A DNA stretch of 64,000 bases, from assembly GCA_025617745.1 (NCBI GenBank), contig CM046870.1:30399927-30463926 (forward strand), read 5' to 3'. Source of the stretch: Heliocidaris erythrogramma (lineage: Eukaryota; Echinodermata; Echinoidea; Camarodonta; Echinometridae). Positions 33,925 through 48,600 of the stretch are shown piece by piece. The notes under the pieces were generated by a model. It was not told the origin of the DNA. It did no database searches and saw nothing but the letters and a program-made list of their open reading frames with translations. The translations under genes and the position numbers were made by a program. The first letter of the stretch is position 1. Every line of letters starts with the position of its first letter.

Positions 33925-36900
33925 TTCGTCTTCCTTTCTTCCCCTATCCTCCTATCTTTCATTATCATACAGCTCCGCCACTGTATCAAAGGCAACTTAA
34001 CTTTCTGAACGTCTGATAAGAGCTAGAAGTGCATTGATTCCTCGTAATAAAACTGTATAGCGTCTGTCGAGAGCCAGCAGGGCGTTAACTCTCTGTTACA
34101 GCATTTTGTTAACGCCCTTCTGGCTCCAAGCAGACGTTAGGTTAATGCCAAAATTACATCTTCCATTTTTAACAAGGCTCACATTATCATAGATGCCTCA
34201 CGATAAGGGTGAATGAACTTGGAACCTCATCGAAATAATCTTCGACATTCCGCTCATATAGATGTGAAGGTTGGAATCTATATGGTTGGAATACAATCAT
34301 GCATAAAGACTATGGAGTAATAGAACCATTATACACGAATTCAATTGTAAAATAAACGCCATGTAGTTGACTCAGAGATGCTACAGCACAATAATTATAA
34401 CAATATGAACCGTGCACTTGAGGCAGGACCCCACTTTCATTTTCATGCATGTGGAGGGTCATTTCAAGGAAATTGTCAAAACGAACGGGGTCCTATACTA
34501 TACCTCGTAATGGTATGATGTTCAGTCTTCATGGTTATTGGAAGGTAAACGGTGGTGATTTTTCCTTGCTGAATCAATGTTAGTGTCAAGTCCTGCTTAA
34601 AGGTAATACCATTGGTTTTCAAGCATGTTTCTTTTTAATCAAACTCTTTGTTTTATACCTTTCAGTTCGACCAGCTTCATGAAAATTACGTTTACAGAGA
34701 TTGGCTTATATAGTCTTACAGCAGATATTCATTTTCTGTACCAGGATTTGAATCTTGACCCTTGGAACTGTTGATGAAGTGATCCAACCTGTAAATAGGG
34801 TCGCTCCCCGGAAAGCATGCATGTTTCTACTCTTTTGGCTCGAAGATCTTTCTCCACCTTCTGTTTTTCATTTATCTACCGATCGTGCAGACAGTTTCTA
34901 TTGGCCTATATAATACAGCAAAATTTATTTCTTAAGACAGCTATAATTCTTGCGAATAGACCTGTTTACTAATGTATTTCAATTTATGCATGTTTCTCTC
35001 CAGAACCCGTCGTTACCAACTATTTAGTGCACCTGCTATACATAATGGCATCTCTATGGATTGAATCCATTTTGCATGCATACGTGTTTCTATGTCAGGC
35101 AAGCCTCGAGCAAGCTTTTGAGTCGTCAAGAGAAGCTTTTGTTCAATATATGCATGAAATTAGTAAACAGGTCTATTCAGCAAAATGTTTATTTTGTCAT
35201 CAGATAAATTTTGATTTATAAAAAATCCGACATATTGTTCTCGAAGTTCGAAATGCATCAATCCATTTTCTAAAAGCCAAGGAGATCTGCTACCATGCAG
35301 GAAGTTTGAGGATATTGTTTATGTGGAATTTTTAAATTATTTTTTGGTTCATGAACGCTAATGGACTCCTGAGGATAAAGTAGAAGAGAAAATCCGCGTA
35401 TCGTATTCAAGTTCTTGTATATACGTATAGATACAATGCACAGTACAGCTATATTAAGGGCTTGATAAGGTATATGTTACGGTTTGTCTGCAGAGCTCTC
35501 CTGGGTAATATATTAATCAGCGTCGCTGCTCCTGTACTTAAAGGTAAGGTCGTTCCATTGAAGGAGAAAGTTAATGATCACATGATATGTCTTCTAATAG
35601 TGTGAAAAAAAGATAAAATTGATATGGAAGCTAGAAATGTCACATATTTGTGCAATGATACTTATAGTGATATCATTTATATCGACTTGACACCAGTATG
35701 TAGGCCTATACCGTGATAATAAAGTTTATGCATTAAGCCCATCTCATGTTTTGTATGCATGGCCAGGGATATGTTGGTATAATTTCCTCTATTATAACAA
35801 ATAACATGACAAAAACTTAAAGCTGTAATTGTAGCTGATTTTTTTAATGGATTTCATACTCATTGTTATGATCTAACCTTTAAGAAATTTGATTACAACA
35901 ATCATGAAATTATAGAGATCATAGAGATACGTGTCTTAAGGCAGGCCTCTACCATGTCTACTATAGTCTAGTAGCACTTTCCTTGTTACCAATAATTAGA
36001 ACAGGTATGGTCTGCTCTCTGATCTAATAAGAGTCACATATCAGTCGACATTACAGTTACACTGCTATATACAGTATAACCAGGGGCGGATCCAGGATTG
36101 AGTAAAAGAAGGGGCACACAAATGAAGGTTTGTCAACTTTTGGAAAAGGTAGACCCGTATTTTTGGGGTCTCGCCAGTTTCTCGAAAAGTCGCTCAGTGG
36201 GGAGGGGTGTCGACCAAAAAAAAAAAAAAATTCGCCAGACCTTCAAAATTCGCTCAGTAGGGAGGGGGGGCGTTATGGGGGTCCAGTTTCCCTCCATAAT
36301 TCCCTGACAAGCAAAAAAAAAAAAAAAAAAAAATCTTCACTCTAAAAGGAGGGCACAATCGAGAAAATGGCGGATCGTCTATGGTCAAAATGCATACTTT
36401 TCTTCCAAAAGGGGGGGGGGCACGGGCCGGAAGTTCCCCCCCCCCCCGGATCCGCCAATGAGTATAACAGTATTCATAATCTATTGTTGTACTCTCTAGA
36501 TAATTATATGCAAGTAAAAGGTTTCTGGTACTTAGGATTCCACAAATAATTATGTTATGATCTTGGAATTCAGAATATGATTATAGATACTGAAAGTAGA
36601 ATTTTCCTATTTTGTTCTGAACCCAGCTACAGTAAGTCATTTCAACTCCTTCAGTTATGCCCTTCACAATGAAAGTAACATGAAATAGCTCGCTTCAATT
36701 AAATACTGATTTTACACAGGCCTTAAAACTTTCAAAATTTGTCAAATGTCCGTCCGTGACTAACCGATCAGGCTCTATAACCACCATGCAGTTTATTATT
36801 ATGCAGAATGTATAGATATATATATGTACATGTATAGATTCCCCGAAAGCTCGAAAGCTGTACAAGATTACATTGTTTCTAGGTCACATAATGCCTTGAT

Positions 36901-39900
36901 GCGAGCTTGGCCTACATATTGTTACGTCAACAATAAGCATGAAACACTATCTTGTCATATACTCATATCTTGAGATATGGACATTTAAACTTACATTCCA
37001 CAGGAGGATGCAAGTGCGAAGGAGCTATTCCCCCCTCCCCCTTGAGCTGAGAAGAAGCATTGGTGTGTGATTTTGTTTGTTGTTTTACTGGGGGGATTGC
37101 AACACTCCGGATTCAGGATTGTTCCCGGAATCATAATATTCTCAGACAAAAAAAAAAGCTCCTCCCCATTTCGATTTATTACTATCGATATCCAACCCAA
37201 TCCACCCCACCTTCAAAGTGATATCAGCGAAATAGTCCCCAAGCCATTCCGAGATTTGCGTCTGGGAGGGTTCTTATGATTACTATCGGGGAATGGAAGG
37301 GTAAGAAATCATAAGAAATATTAATCACAGTTTTTTGTTTGTTTGTTTTTTGGGGAAGGGGGATTTGGCAATCCATTTTTATGTACAGTAGGCGTTTTGA
37401 TAATCGAAAAACGTTTTACTTTGTCTTATCATACGAAATGGCACAATGAGGTTTCCTGGTCTACATTGCATGGATACGTGGCCTGACTGGGGATCAAATG
37501 GTTCGCGGTTCGAGTCCAAACCACGGAACCATGTCCCTTGCCAAAACCTTAATCTACATTTGCCACTCTCCACCCAGGTGTAGCAATTGGGTTCCTGTAT
37601 TTATAGTTATTCTTTTGAAAGCTTTCACCGCATTAGATCAGCCATATCAGCTTAAGGCATCGTATTAGTAGTCACTTGGTGGCGCCTTGAGCTTCTCCTA
37701 GAAAGGATAATCGGGTGCACAATATAATTGTATATAATTGATATTTTTTATGACATGATCAATCACAATTATTTTTTCGTTAATGCAGTCCCGACAGTGA
37801 TGACAGCAAACAAGAGAGGTCGGGACAGTCTCATCGTCGATATGAACCATGCAAGGATAACGGGACGTCGAAATTCGATGCCGACCAAGGAATCGTTGTT
37901 CCTCGCCTCGGGGAGCGATTTTGTGAAGAAGATATACCGCAGCGAAAAGGCGCTTAAAGATGAACAGCGGAGGCAGCAGCAGATACGACGTTTCGTCATT
38001 CATCCTTTCAGCAATTTCAGGTATTTTCCCCCCGTTTTTTATTGAAAACAAAATTACATAATAACAACAATCAATACCGTCAAGAAATGATTAAAACAAA
38101 TAAAAATCAGCAAAAAATACAGAATCAAAAAGAGAAGAAAAGGGAGCAACATTCATATACATTGTCATCAATATACATGTACATGTAGAGGGAGACAAGC
38201 ACAACGATTACAAAATTAATCAAATCTCCATTTACCAAAATGTGAACTGAGTTTACCCTTCTTTTTCGCTACATGATTATTATAGTCGGGGGATCTACTG
38301 TGAAATTTGCATACAGAAATATAATAATTCCTTACAAGAAATATGTTGGTTAGAATTTGTCTTCTTCACGGTTACATGCCGTTTTTCCGAAGGTTCGTTT
38401 TCCCGAATGTTCGTATTTCCGAAGATTCGTTACTCCGACGCGCCGGTTTCCGAAAATGAAATAGGGTTTATGATTCCGAAAATGAAAAAGGGTTCATATT
38501 TCCGAAGGTTCGTAATTCCGAAAAGTTATAGGGCTCTATTAATTTTCGTATTAAGAATCTTCGGAACTATGACCCCTTTTTCATTTTCGGAATTACGAAC
38601 CTTCGGAGTAATGGATCAAAACTTTAATGTTCGGAATTATGAACCCTAATTCATTTTCGGCATTATGAACCCGCTGCTATGGGAAATTTGTGTTTCGGAA
38701 TTACGAATTCATCCCAAAGCAATTTATGTTATTAGTTGATCGCTTTATATTCATTTGTCATTATTTATATTAATTCGTCATAATTATATAGACTATGTTT
38801 TTAGGATTCAATTTATCGACGCCTTCTACTTCGTTTTTATAATATGCAAAACGTTCATTTGCAATATCGCTGTCAGGTAATTTCTTAAATTTAGTCATAT
38901 TAGTAGACCTTCTACCTCCCACTATATCCCTTTCTATCTCTCTCATTCTCTTTCTCTATTTTGTATCAATCTGCCTTTCTCTCCTTTTCTCTTTCTCTAT
39001 CTATTTTGTGCCCCCCCCCCTCCTTCCCCCCCCCCCCCTCTCCCTCCCTCTCTCTCTATATATATATATTTCTCTTTATCTTGTCTTCTCTTATCTCTCT
39101 TTCTCTTTCTCTCTATCTTGTATTCTCTTATGTCTCTCTGTCACTGTCTTTGTTTCTCTTATTCTCCCTTCACCCTCTCTCTCTCTCCCTCTCTCCCTCT
39201 CTCCCTCACTCTCTCACCCCATCTCCCCCTCTCTCTCTCTCTCTCTCTCTCCGCGCTCTCTCCAGCCCTCTCCCCAACCCTCTCCATCTTTCTCGTATTT
39301 CCTATTTCTTTCATCACCCCCTCTATCTCTCAGTTAAAATTATCCTTCTTCACAATCTCTTAATTCTTTCTAAACAAATCCTCTGGTCATTCTAATTTAC
39401 AGTTTGTTTTATAGTACAGTCACTCCCGTAACCAACTCCAAGTGATTGAATACTGATGAATCTATAAAAGTAATACCCCAAGTTAAAGCTTAAACATTGT
39501 CTCGTCCCTAATATCCGAGTCACACCGCCTCCAAACGACCGATAACCGACAAAATACTGACTATTCCGGGCAGTGGCGTATCTAGTCCTTGGCCGGGGGG
39601 GGGGGGGGCAAAAACATCCTAGCCAATGGTGATCCAGAAAAAAATAATTTTCAGGCCCTGCTTTGCGTCGGAAGGGTTGGGGATATGTCGTCCAATGTTA
39701 TATTTTACCCATCTACTCATGATTTGCAAATTATGCATTTGATTTAATTTCATTTTTTAATCCATTGTAGTGTCATTAGCAACAGCATAATGAGTCATAG
39801 ATAATTACGAGCGAGCACATTTTTTGCCTCATTGCGTTTGATTGAAATTATTGATTAAAAAGTGTTGATTTGATATATGTTTGAAAATATTTCAGATTTT

Positions 39901-42900
39901 GTTTCAATTATTGATATAGCAGAGGTGTTCAAATTCACTCTGTTTGGCTTTACACGTGCCCCTAAATAATTAGCTGTTCTTATAACTTGTTGACGGTTGG
40001 CTTCAAAACGTGTACCTAACAATAATTATGCGAAGTATAGTAGCATTGCGACCGAGCTAGAAAATTTCACCTTAATTTATGAGGTTTCAAAGCAATTTGC
40101 TTACAATTTCCTTTGAAATAAATGATTCATGATCACTGAAACACTTTTGTTCATGGTTGAAAATCTGTCGGGGGGGGGGGGAATAAATTGCCCCTTTTCC
40201 TGCCTCCATCGGATAACGCTTGTGATTCGGGGTAACATTTACTGTTAGATCTCTTGTCGGACTGGGGTCGGTCGGTCGGTTTTGTCAGTGTGACTGTACT
40301 GGGGTATATCGTCCCAAGTGGGTATCGCTGTTTGTTTTTCTTCAAATGACACATTGCTTGAGGTGATGGTCCATTGCAATTCATTTCTCATCCATTTAAA
40401 ACCTAGATAAATCTAATACATGATGCAGTCAATGACAAATCAGGGATTCCGGCGGGGGCGGGAGGGGGGGGGGGGAGGGGGGTCAAGACCGAAAATCGCT
40501 GACAAGCACACACACAAATTAAGAAACGTTCTCACATTTGCACGGGTGTTTGTGTTTTGGTCAAAACTATTTGCTGGGGGCACATAGACACGATGTTATG
40601 CATATTATTTTCTGTAGTGCCATTAGGTATGCCCCGTTAACAGTAAGCTATGTCCAGGACAAGGAGAATAAACATAAATGTACATGACTGTGATGGACTT
40701 ATGTTTATACATGTAACACATGCAGACTTAATGACTTTTAAAAAGAAATATTTATCAGCTACATATTTTGGTACTTCGCTATGAGGGATTTTCCTCATGT
40801 ACTGAGCAATTGTAAATGATTTCCAGCGCTTTATCATTGATCGAAATGCTTAGCCTTTTAACCACTTTATTTCTTCATGGCTTCGATCAGTCTCTTGCGG
40901 GGGTAGAGATGATGACTGAGTTGGAATCTCGTTTTGTATACATGGCCGAATACCGGGCATGCCCTGCAACATGCGAATGTAACAGAGCGTATAGCACAAT
41001 AGCTTGAAGAGAATTATAAACAGTGGCGTAGACAAAGAGGGTGCGATAGAGAGATAGAGAGAGGGGGAGGGAGCCGGAAAAAAGAGGGGAAAAGTACCCC
41101 TTACACACCCTCCTATAATCGATTGCATGCTTCAGCTCCATTTTATCAGAATAAGATTTATGCAGCATAAATCACAATTTGAAAATGTCAGTATTTTTAA
41201 TGACTTTCCATCGATTAATTTTGGCTTCTATTTGTGGATTGTATTTCATTTTCTCCAACTTGTTATTGATATAGGATTAGGAGCCGCATATATATGTATT
41301 CGTTTACCGAAACATTCAAAAGCAAATTTCAGAGGTACCATGATCTATATGCTATTCGAATTATTTCAATACACACTACAGTTTTCATGCATTTACTGTT
41401 GCTATGTAGTATCCCTTTGGCAAGCTTTACGTACACACATGTATATACATACATACATTGCATGATCTCTTTTTTTTTAACCGTTAAGCATTGGATATAT
41501 ACAATAGAACTGATTACTAATTTCATGAATTCTTCTTCAACAAAAGGTTTTCGGACGAGAATCCTTGCCAGAAATAGCAACAATAAAAGTATGCAAAGAA
41601 TGCAAATACCTCGTCAAAGGTGAATGATATAGTATTTCGTCATGAGGTAAACGCGTATGAACTTGAGCTTCATACGAAAGTGAAGTATTGGAAGTTTGGA
41701 ACAAAATCCTTCTCTAGGAAAAAGAATAAAGCTATAGATCTGGGAATAGTAATGGACTATTACATCCACCAGTTAAAAGTCATTGTATTTCAATAGTCAG
41801 AATGCAGACTGCATACGTGAAGTGTTGCTAGGTTTGCCAAGAAAAATTGTTTGTCCAACCTAACGACGCCTATTTTTGCATGCAATTCACATTCTAACTA
41901 TTAAATATAATAGCTTTTTACAGGTGCATTCAATAGTTTGTCATTAGGCAAACGTGCATAAATTTGAATACATTACGAAAATGGCCTATTGTCACTTTGC
42001 ATGGCAGCTGAAATTCCAGAGCAACTCTTTTAACCTAGTGTCATGTATCATTAAAGGGAAATTAACCTCAGCGTATGAATTAGCTTATTTTGAATGGTGT
42101 AGTATATGCCTCTTATTTGATACATGCAATTTCATGTAAAAACACAGGATATAGATATAAATCACTATTTTCCAGCCAAGTTATCGTCTGCTAGCAATAA
42201 TAAGGGGGCTGCCATTACTTTATGTGTACACGAACATATTTTTCATCCCAAGTAAAATTTCCTTCATCGTTAACTTGTAATTGATTTTTAGAGGACAAAT
42301 ATATATTAGATAAAGTCACATATTCTGAAATGTAAGTTTAGTTTTATATATTTTTTAAAAGGTCTTAATTTGTTCATAAAAAATATACTTCATAAAAAAT
42401 ATACGTCAAGGACGGAGAATTGACGTCAAGGACGGAGACAATCGTAACAATACCAAAACAAAGCGAGGACTTTACAGGATGGCTATTAGAACTCATGGGT
42501 CGTCAATTATCTAGGCCCATGGCCAATAACAATCGTAATACAATCAGAACAAAGCGACGTATCTGTTGTAAAGGTAGGCTATTATCAATGCATATGGTAC
42601 CTAATGATCCGTGTCATGCACAAAATGGCAGCCTCCATGGAAAGACGTAGCAGACAATAGGTGCATCTAGAATATCACGTGGGGTTAATTGTCCTTTAAT
42701 GCACTGGAGAGCAATAGACCTGTTTACTAATTTTATGCATACTTTGTGAACAAAGGTTTCTCCTGACGACTCAAAAGCTTGCCAGAGGCTTGCCCGACAT
42801 AGCAACAACTAATGTATGCAAAATGGATTCCATCCATAGAGATACCATTATGCATAATAGGTGCACTAAATAGTTGGTAACTAAGGATTCTGGAGAGAAA

Positions 42901-45612
42901 CATGCATAAATTTAAATACATTAGTAAACATCAGGTCTATAGGTTGGTGTTGTTGTGTTCTGAATTAATTACTGATACACACAGAGTTTCTGGAGATTAA
43001 TTTTCCAAAAAGTGAAAATCTAATTAAATATTCAGAGCATCGTTCTAAGAAAAGTATTCAAAGAAATGTGATAAAACTTACTTCACATAAATTTGACATC
43101 CTTCAACTTTATAATGTGAAAACGTGGGTCTGAATCGAGTTGTAACTTTTGAGTTCTTGACGATCAAAGGTGTCAAATGTTTTTGGTTGTTTTTTTCACA
43201 GCTAGTACAATCACAAGCTGGACTTTGGCTCTCGAAACTTGAACATTGAAGCTTTTGAAGGTCTCTCTCTCTCTCGTGCTTAAAATCTTTGACATTGGGT
43301 GTCTTGTTTCCCCACCATGAATAGTTATGGCTTTTCCTCCTCAGATGGTACTGGGATCTCTTCATGGTCTTTCTTCTGCTCGTCACCCTCATCCTTCTCC
43401 CGGTCAACGTCGCTTTTTTCAGCGATGAAATCACCATGTACTGGGTTACCATCAACTGCATATCAGACACCCTGTTTATGGTCGACATCACACTCAACTT
43501 CTTTACCGGTGTCGTAGAAAACGCAGAAGACACGGTTAGGTATTGTGATGTGACGATGATGATGATGATGATGACGATGATGATGATGAAGATGACGATA
43601 AATATGATGATGATAAATATGATGATGATGATGATGGAGATGTTGACGATGATGATGATGATGATGAAGATGAAGATGATGATAAAAATGATGATAATGA
43701 TGATACATGTAGTCCTATTTATTATCGACATCACAATTAACTTTTTTACGGATGCAGAGGACACGGTACTATGATGATGATGATGATGATGATGATGGAG
43801 ATGATGATGGTGATGATTATGATGATGATGATGATGGAGGCGATGATGATGATGATGATGATGGAGATGATGATGGTGATGATGATGATCATTATGGTGG
43901 GGTGATTAAAGAGATGATGGGTATCTGTTTTTCTAATTCTCTGTCTCTTTGTTTCTTTGTTTCTCTTTCTTTCTTTTTCCTTTTCTCTCTTCCTCCTAAT
44001 GTACACTCTGACCATCTCGCATATCCACCTCTGTCCATCTCTCTCTCCCTCTATCTACCTATCTATCTCTCCCTCTCTCTCTCTACATTCCTTCTACAGG
44101 TGATTCTGGACCGATCAAAGATAATATTTCGCTACCTCCGTGGTTGGTTTCTCCTAGATTTGATATCATCCTTCCCATTCGACTACATCTATCTATTCCT
44201 AAAGAACGTAGACTTTAGATCCCATACCGCACTCGCACTGCGAATACTCAGGTATTTAATGGTTTACATATCGTTTTTCCGAAGGTTCATAATTCCGAAA
44301 TAAGGTTCGTATTTCCGAAGGTCCGTTCCTCCGACGGTTCGTAATTCCGAAAAGTTATGTAGGGCTCAGTTGTATTTTCGTAATGATGAACCCTTTTTAT
44401 TTTCGGAATTACGAACCCTATCTCATTTTCGGAATTACGAACCTTCTGATTACTGCATCAAATGTTCGAAATTATGAATATCCTGCTATGGAAAATTTGC
44501 GTTTCGGAATTATGAACCTTCGGAAAAAGCGATCGTCAATCGTTTAATAATAACAATAAAACTAATGAATATTTATGGAGCTAAAATCATAAAGTACAAT
44601 AATACTTGTGCCGTACCAACTTGAAATCATGTCAACATTATACAGGAAATAGAATTGCCCACACACATGCCGGGGACGGACTGGGACTCGATTTCAAGTG
44701 GGTAATTCGGAGCGACCGGCCCTTTTTAACCAAAAGATTGACCAAATTTCCCTTGTCCAGTCCGCCCCTGACCCCAAGAGGCTTCTTATATAGATACGAT
44801 AATTTTGTTTCATTTCTTCTTCTTTTCTTGTCAGAGAAATGATACAGAATATTCAGAATGTTCAGAGCAGTGATGCACGGAAACCAGTAAAAAAAACTCA
44901 GATCAAATATAATCATTGTACCCATCTATTCTCAGATTGACCAAGGTTCTTAGTCTCTTACGATTGCTTCGACTATCCAGACTCCTGAGGTATATACATC
45001 GTCTGGAAGAGGTATGAATATCAATTTTTTTAAACTAGGGGCGTCGCGACGCTGGTTTAAAGGCACCACTCATTTCATGGGTTCTCATTCCCCCGCTGCC
45101 ATCACCTTTTGAAAATTTTGAATGTTATTTCCTCAGTTTGTACACTAATGATATTAAAGTTGGTGTCATCTCGATAAAAATGTTCTGATTCGGATGTACG
45201 ACACATCCTCCGACGACAGCTTTCCCGCGGTCAATACCCTGCACTACCCGGATACCTAGCTCAAACCCTGCACCAAATACTTTACACTATAAAGCGAACC
45301 CTTAGCCTTACCATGCACAGAAACCTTGCTCTATTAATCCATCCTCTAGAAATTTATACGTGCGCTTAGCTATTGCCAGGAGCTCTCCTGATCGGGATAT
45401 CAGTTTGTTGTATATTTGTTTATATGTCCATGTAGGCTTATATGAACTCATCTGTTATCATTCATCTGTTATCATACAAGCATTGGCGGATCCAGGGGGG
45501 GGGGGGGCACAGCCGGCCCGTGCCCCCCCCCCCCTTTTGGAAGAGAAGTATGAGTTTTTACCATAGACGATCCGCCATTTTGTCGATTGTGCCCCCCCTT
45601 TTAGAGTGAAGA

Positions 45613-45653
<41 letters not shown>

Positions 45654-48600
45654 GTCCCCTTACTAAGCGATTTTGGAAGGTTTGGCGAATTTTTTTTTTG
45701 TCACTAAGCACCCCCCCCCCCCCCACACTGAGCGACTTTTGGAGAAGCTGGCGAGACCAAAAAAATACGGGTCTACCTTTTCACAAACTTTCATTTTTGT
45801 GCCCCCTCTTTTACTAAATCCTGGATCCGCCCCTGATACAAGTATATGTTCTTTTGAAACATAAAATTATTATGTATGTCTGTAAAAATTATAAACGTTT
45901 TGGGGAAAGACAGAACTGAACTCATGGGCTTTTCCCCTTAATCTACTACAGCTATTGAACGTTGAGACTGCAGTAATACGGATCGTACATTTGGTCTTTG
46001 TCATGTTGCTACTGATGCACTGGAACGGTTGTATCCAGTTCCTGGTCCCTTTCTTCCAGAACTTTCCACCGGACTGCTGGGTGGTTATCAACGGTCTTGA
46101 GGTAAGTACCTGGACCCACATCTATAAGAAACCTTACTAGGCCTACTTACAAACTGATTATGAAGACCTACCTGGCTACCTTAGCCTAGATAACTAGCTT
46201 ATTATGCCTGTCGCAGACGAGTTATTTCGGTTGTGTTACCTTGGCAAACCATGCCAGAGGAGGCAAATCGCCAACACGCTAGTAATTCGACGAAGTTTTT
46301 GCACTGATCATTTTGCATTTAGTGTACGATGTCTCTCTCTCACATGGTGCGTCAGAGACCGCGCCATTCGCTGACGCAGTCATGCGCCGACCAATGACGC
46401 CTCGTGTAAAAGTTCAACCGGGATACCGACCTTTAACGTCAACATCCAAAAGGCCAATTTCGTGATTTATCATATTCAAAGCCCAGCTCACGCGAGATAT
46501 CATTTCGATAGCGCAACTAACTGCGCTAATTGAGCCTGTGAAGGGAATTAACCATAGTTATTAATTAATCCATACGCCAGTTATTAAAGATATTGTTTGC
46601 ACTGTTCATTCTGCAATCCTTTTATCAACGACATGACTCTTTCATGAGGCGCAAAGGACCTTACCAGCCACCGACGCCTCGTGTGAGCCGCGTTTTACTC
46701 TTCCAAGATAAACATGACGGAGTGAGTCTGCTGAGGTAGGACTGCGTCAACGACTGGTGGTCTTTGAAAGTGAGAATGACATCGTCGACATCGTACAAAA
46801 GTGAATGCAAAATGGACATTAGAAACATTGCATCGAAAGACTGGTGCATGCTATAATTTCCTCCATAGGCTTTATTAGCGTAGTTAATAACGCAGTCGCC
46901 ATGAAGCTATAGCTTCGTGTGAAATGGGCATGAGTATATTCGGTCCAACCACAGTACCAATTGAGAGTTATAAATGAATACATTAATAAGATACATAAAT
47001 TATGTTAAGTTTATGCTAATTCAATTGTTGTCTTCTCTGTCACTATAGAACGCAAGCAAGTTCGATCAGTATTCGTGGTCATTCTTCAAGGCCATCTGTC
47101 ACATGATCAGTATCGGGTTCGGTCGCTTCCCTCCCATGAACGTCACAGAGATGTGGATGACGACCTCCAGTATCATGCTCGGAGCCACCTTCTATGCTCT
47201 CTTCATCGGGACCATGTCGTCGCTCCTCCTCGCCGTCGACGCGTCAGGAAGGTTATACAATGAGAGGGTGAGTCGTCGTCAACTTTGACTTGGTTTTTCG
47301 TACTCGACGTCGATTTCGATTGTCGTATCCAACATCTAATCAGTTGTTGTACGTGAAAGTTAAATATATAATCGTCTGTTGACAGGTAGAAAGGCATTAT
47401 CTTTATGTAAAGAGATATGAGATAACACCCTTCTGCGTCTCAGCAAACGATATAGAAGTTTAAAACACTTCTGGCTTTCATCAGATTTAAAAAAAAACGC
47501 CCATATGCTATGCCCAATTACTCTTTTACTTATATGTTTAAGTATTTATAAATTTCCTGTCTGTACTTTCACAAGCATTTCTTCAGAAATATAGGATATT
47601 GATATTAACTAATTGCATATATCAATGACTTTTGACATTTAAATCATGAGTAGAATTCATGGTCTTCTGCTGGAATACTCCCCAGGGAGTGGAGAATGTG
47701 CATACATTGTGTGCGGGCATGTCAGAATCCCATGACCGGGGTAATAATACATATCTGTAAATTGTGAGCGCTTTGGGCCACTATGGGAAAGGCGCGTTAT
47801 AAATGCCAGGTATTATTATTATTATTATGGTCATTTTGTCTCATAAACATATGAGACTTATAAGCCTTTCTGTTAGTTTGAATATTTGCTAAGAGCACTT
47901 GGGACCCCCTCCCCAAGTAAGACGAGGGTGAATAAAACGTTTTAAGCGCTACACTGTCAATGAGGGTCCAAAGCACATCATACCTTTAATTTAAAAAAAA
48001 GTTGCCATTACAATTGCTACACCAACGGCCTTGCATGCATACTAATTACGTCATGTTTTTATTAATCTCCGCAGTTAAATCAAGTCAAGGAATATCTCCG
48101 ATATCGCAAGGTTCCTATGAAGACACAGCGTCGAGTACTGAGTTACTACGAGCACAGATACCAAAGAAAATACTTTAATGAGAAGACCATACTCGACGAA
48201 CAGTCTCACCCAATCAGAAGGGTAAGAAATGATTGATTGATTGTTTGATTGTTTCATTAATTGATTGATTGATTGAGTGACTGATTGATTGATTGATTGG
48301 TTGGTTGCGAATTGCTTGCTTGGTTGCGAATTGCTTGGCTGCTTGATTGATTGTTTTCATTGATTGATTGGCCGACTGGTTGATTGATTGGTTGCTTGGT
48401 TGCTTGGCTACTTGGCTGCTTGACTGATTGATTGATTGCTTGCTTGCTTGTGTGATTGATTGATTGATTCATTCATTCATTCATTTATTTATTGGTTGAT
48501 TAGAGACACAACATGAATATTGCTCTTCCACGAAGACATATACTAGTACCAAAGATATTAATTATTGTAATGAAAATATACAATATTCAACGAACTGTCA

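Noticed and set aside
33593-34000. Ser/Leu-rich frames over CT tracts (also 38961-39395)
   Set aside because: Pure products of polypyrimidine simple repeats.
43078-43764. 228-residue - strand frame rich in Ile
   Set aside because: Antisense of HCN exon 3 and the GAT microsatellite; no splice support and no family.
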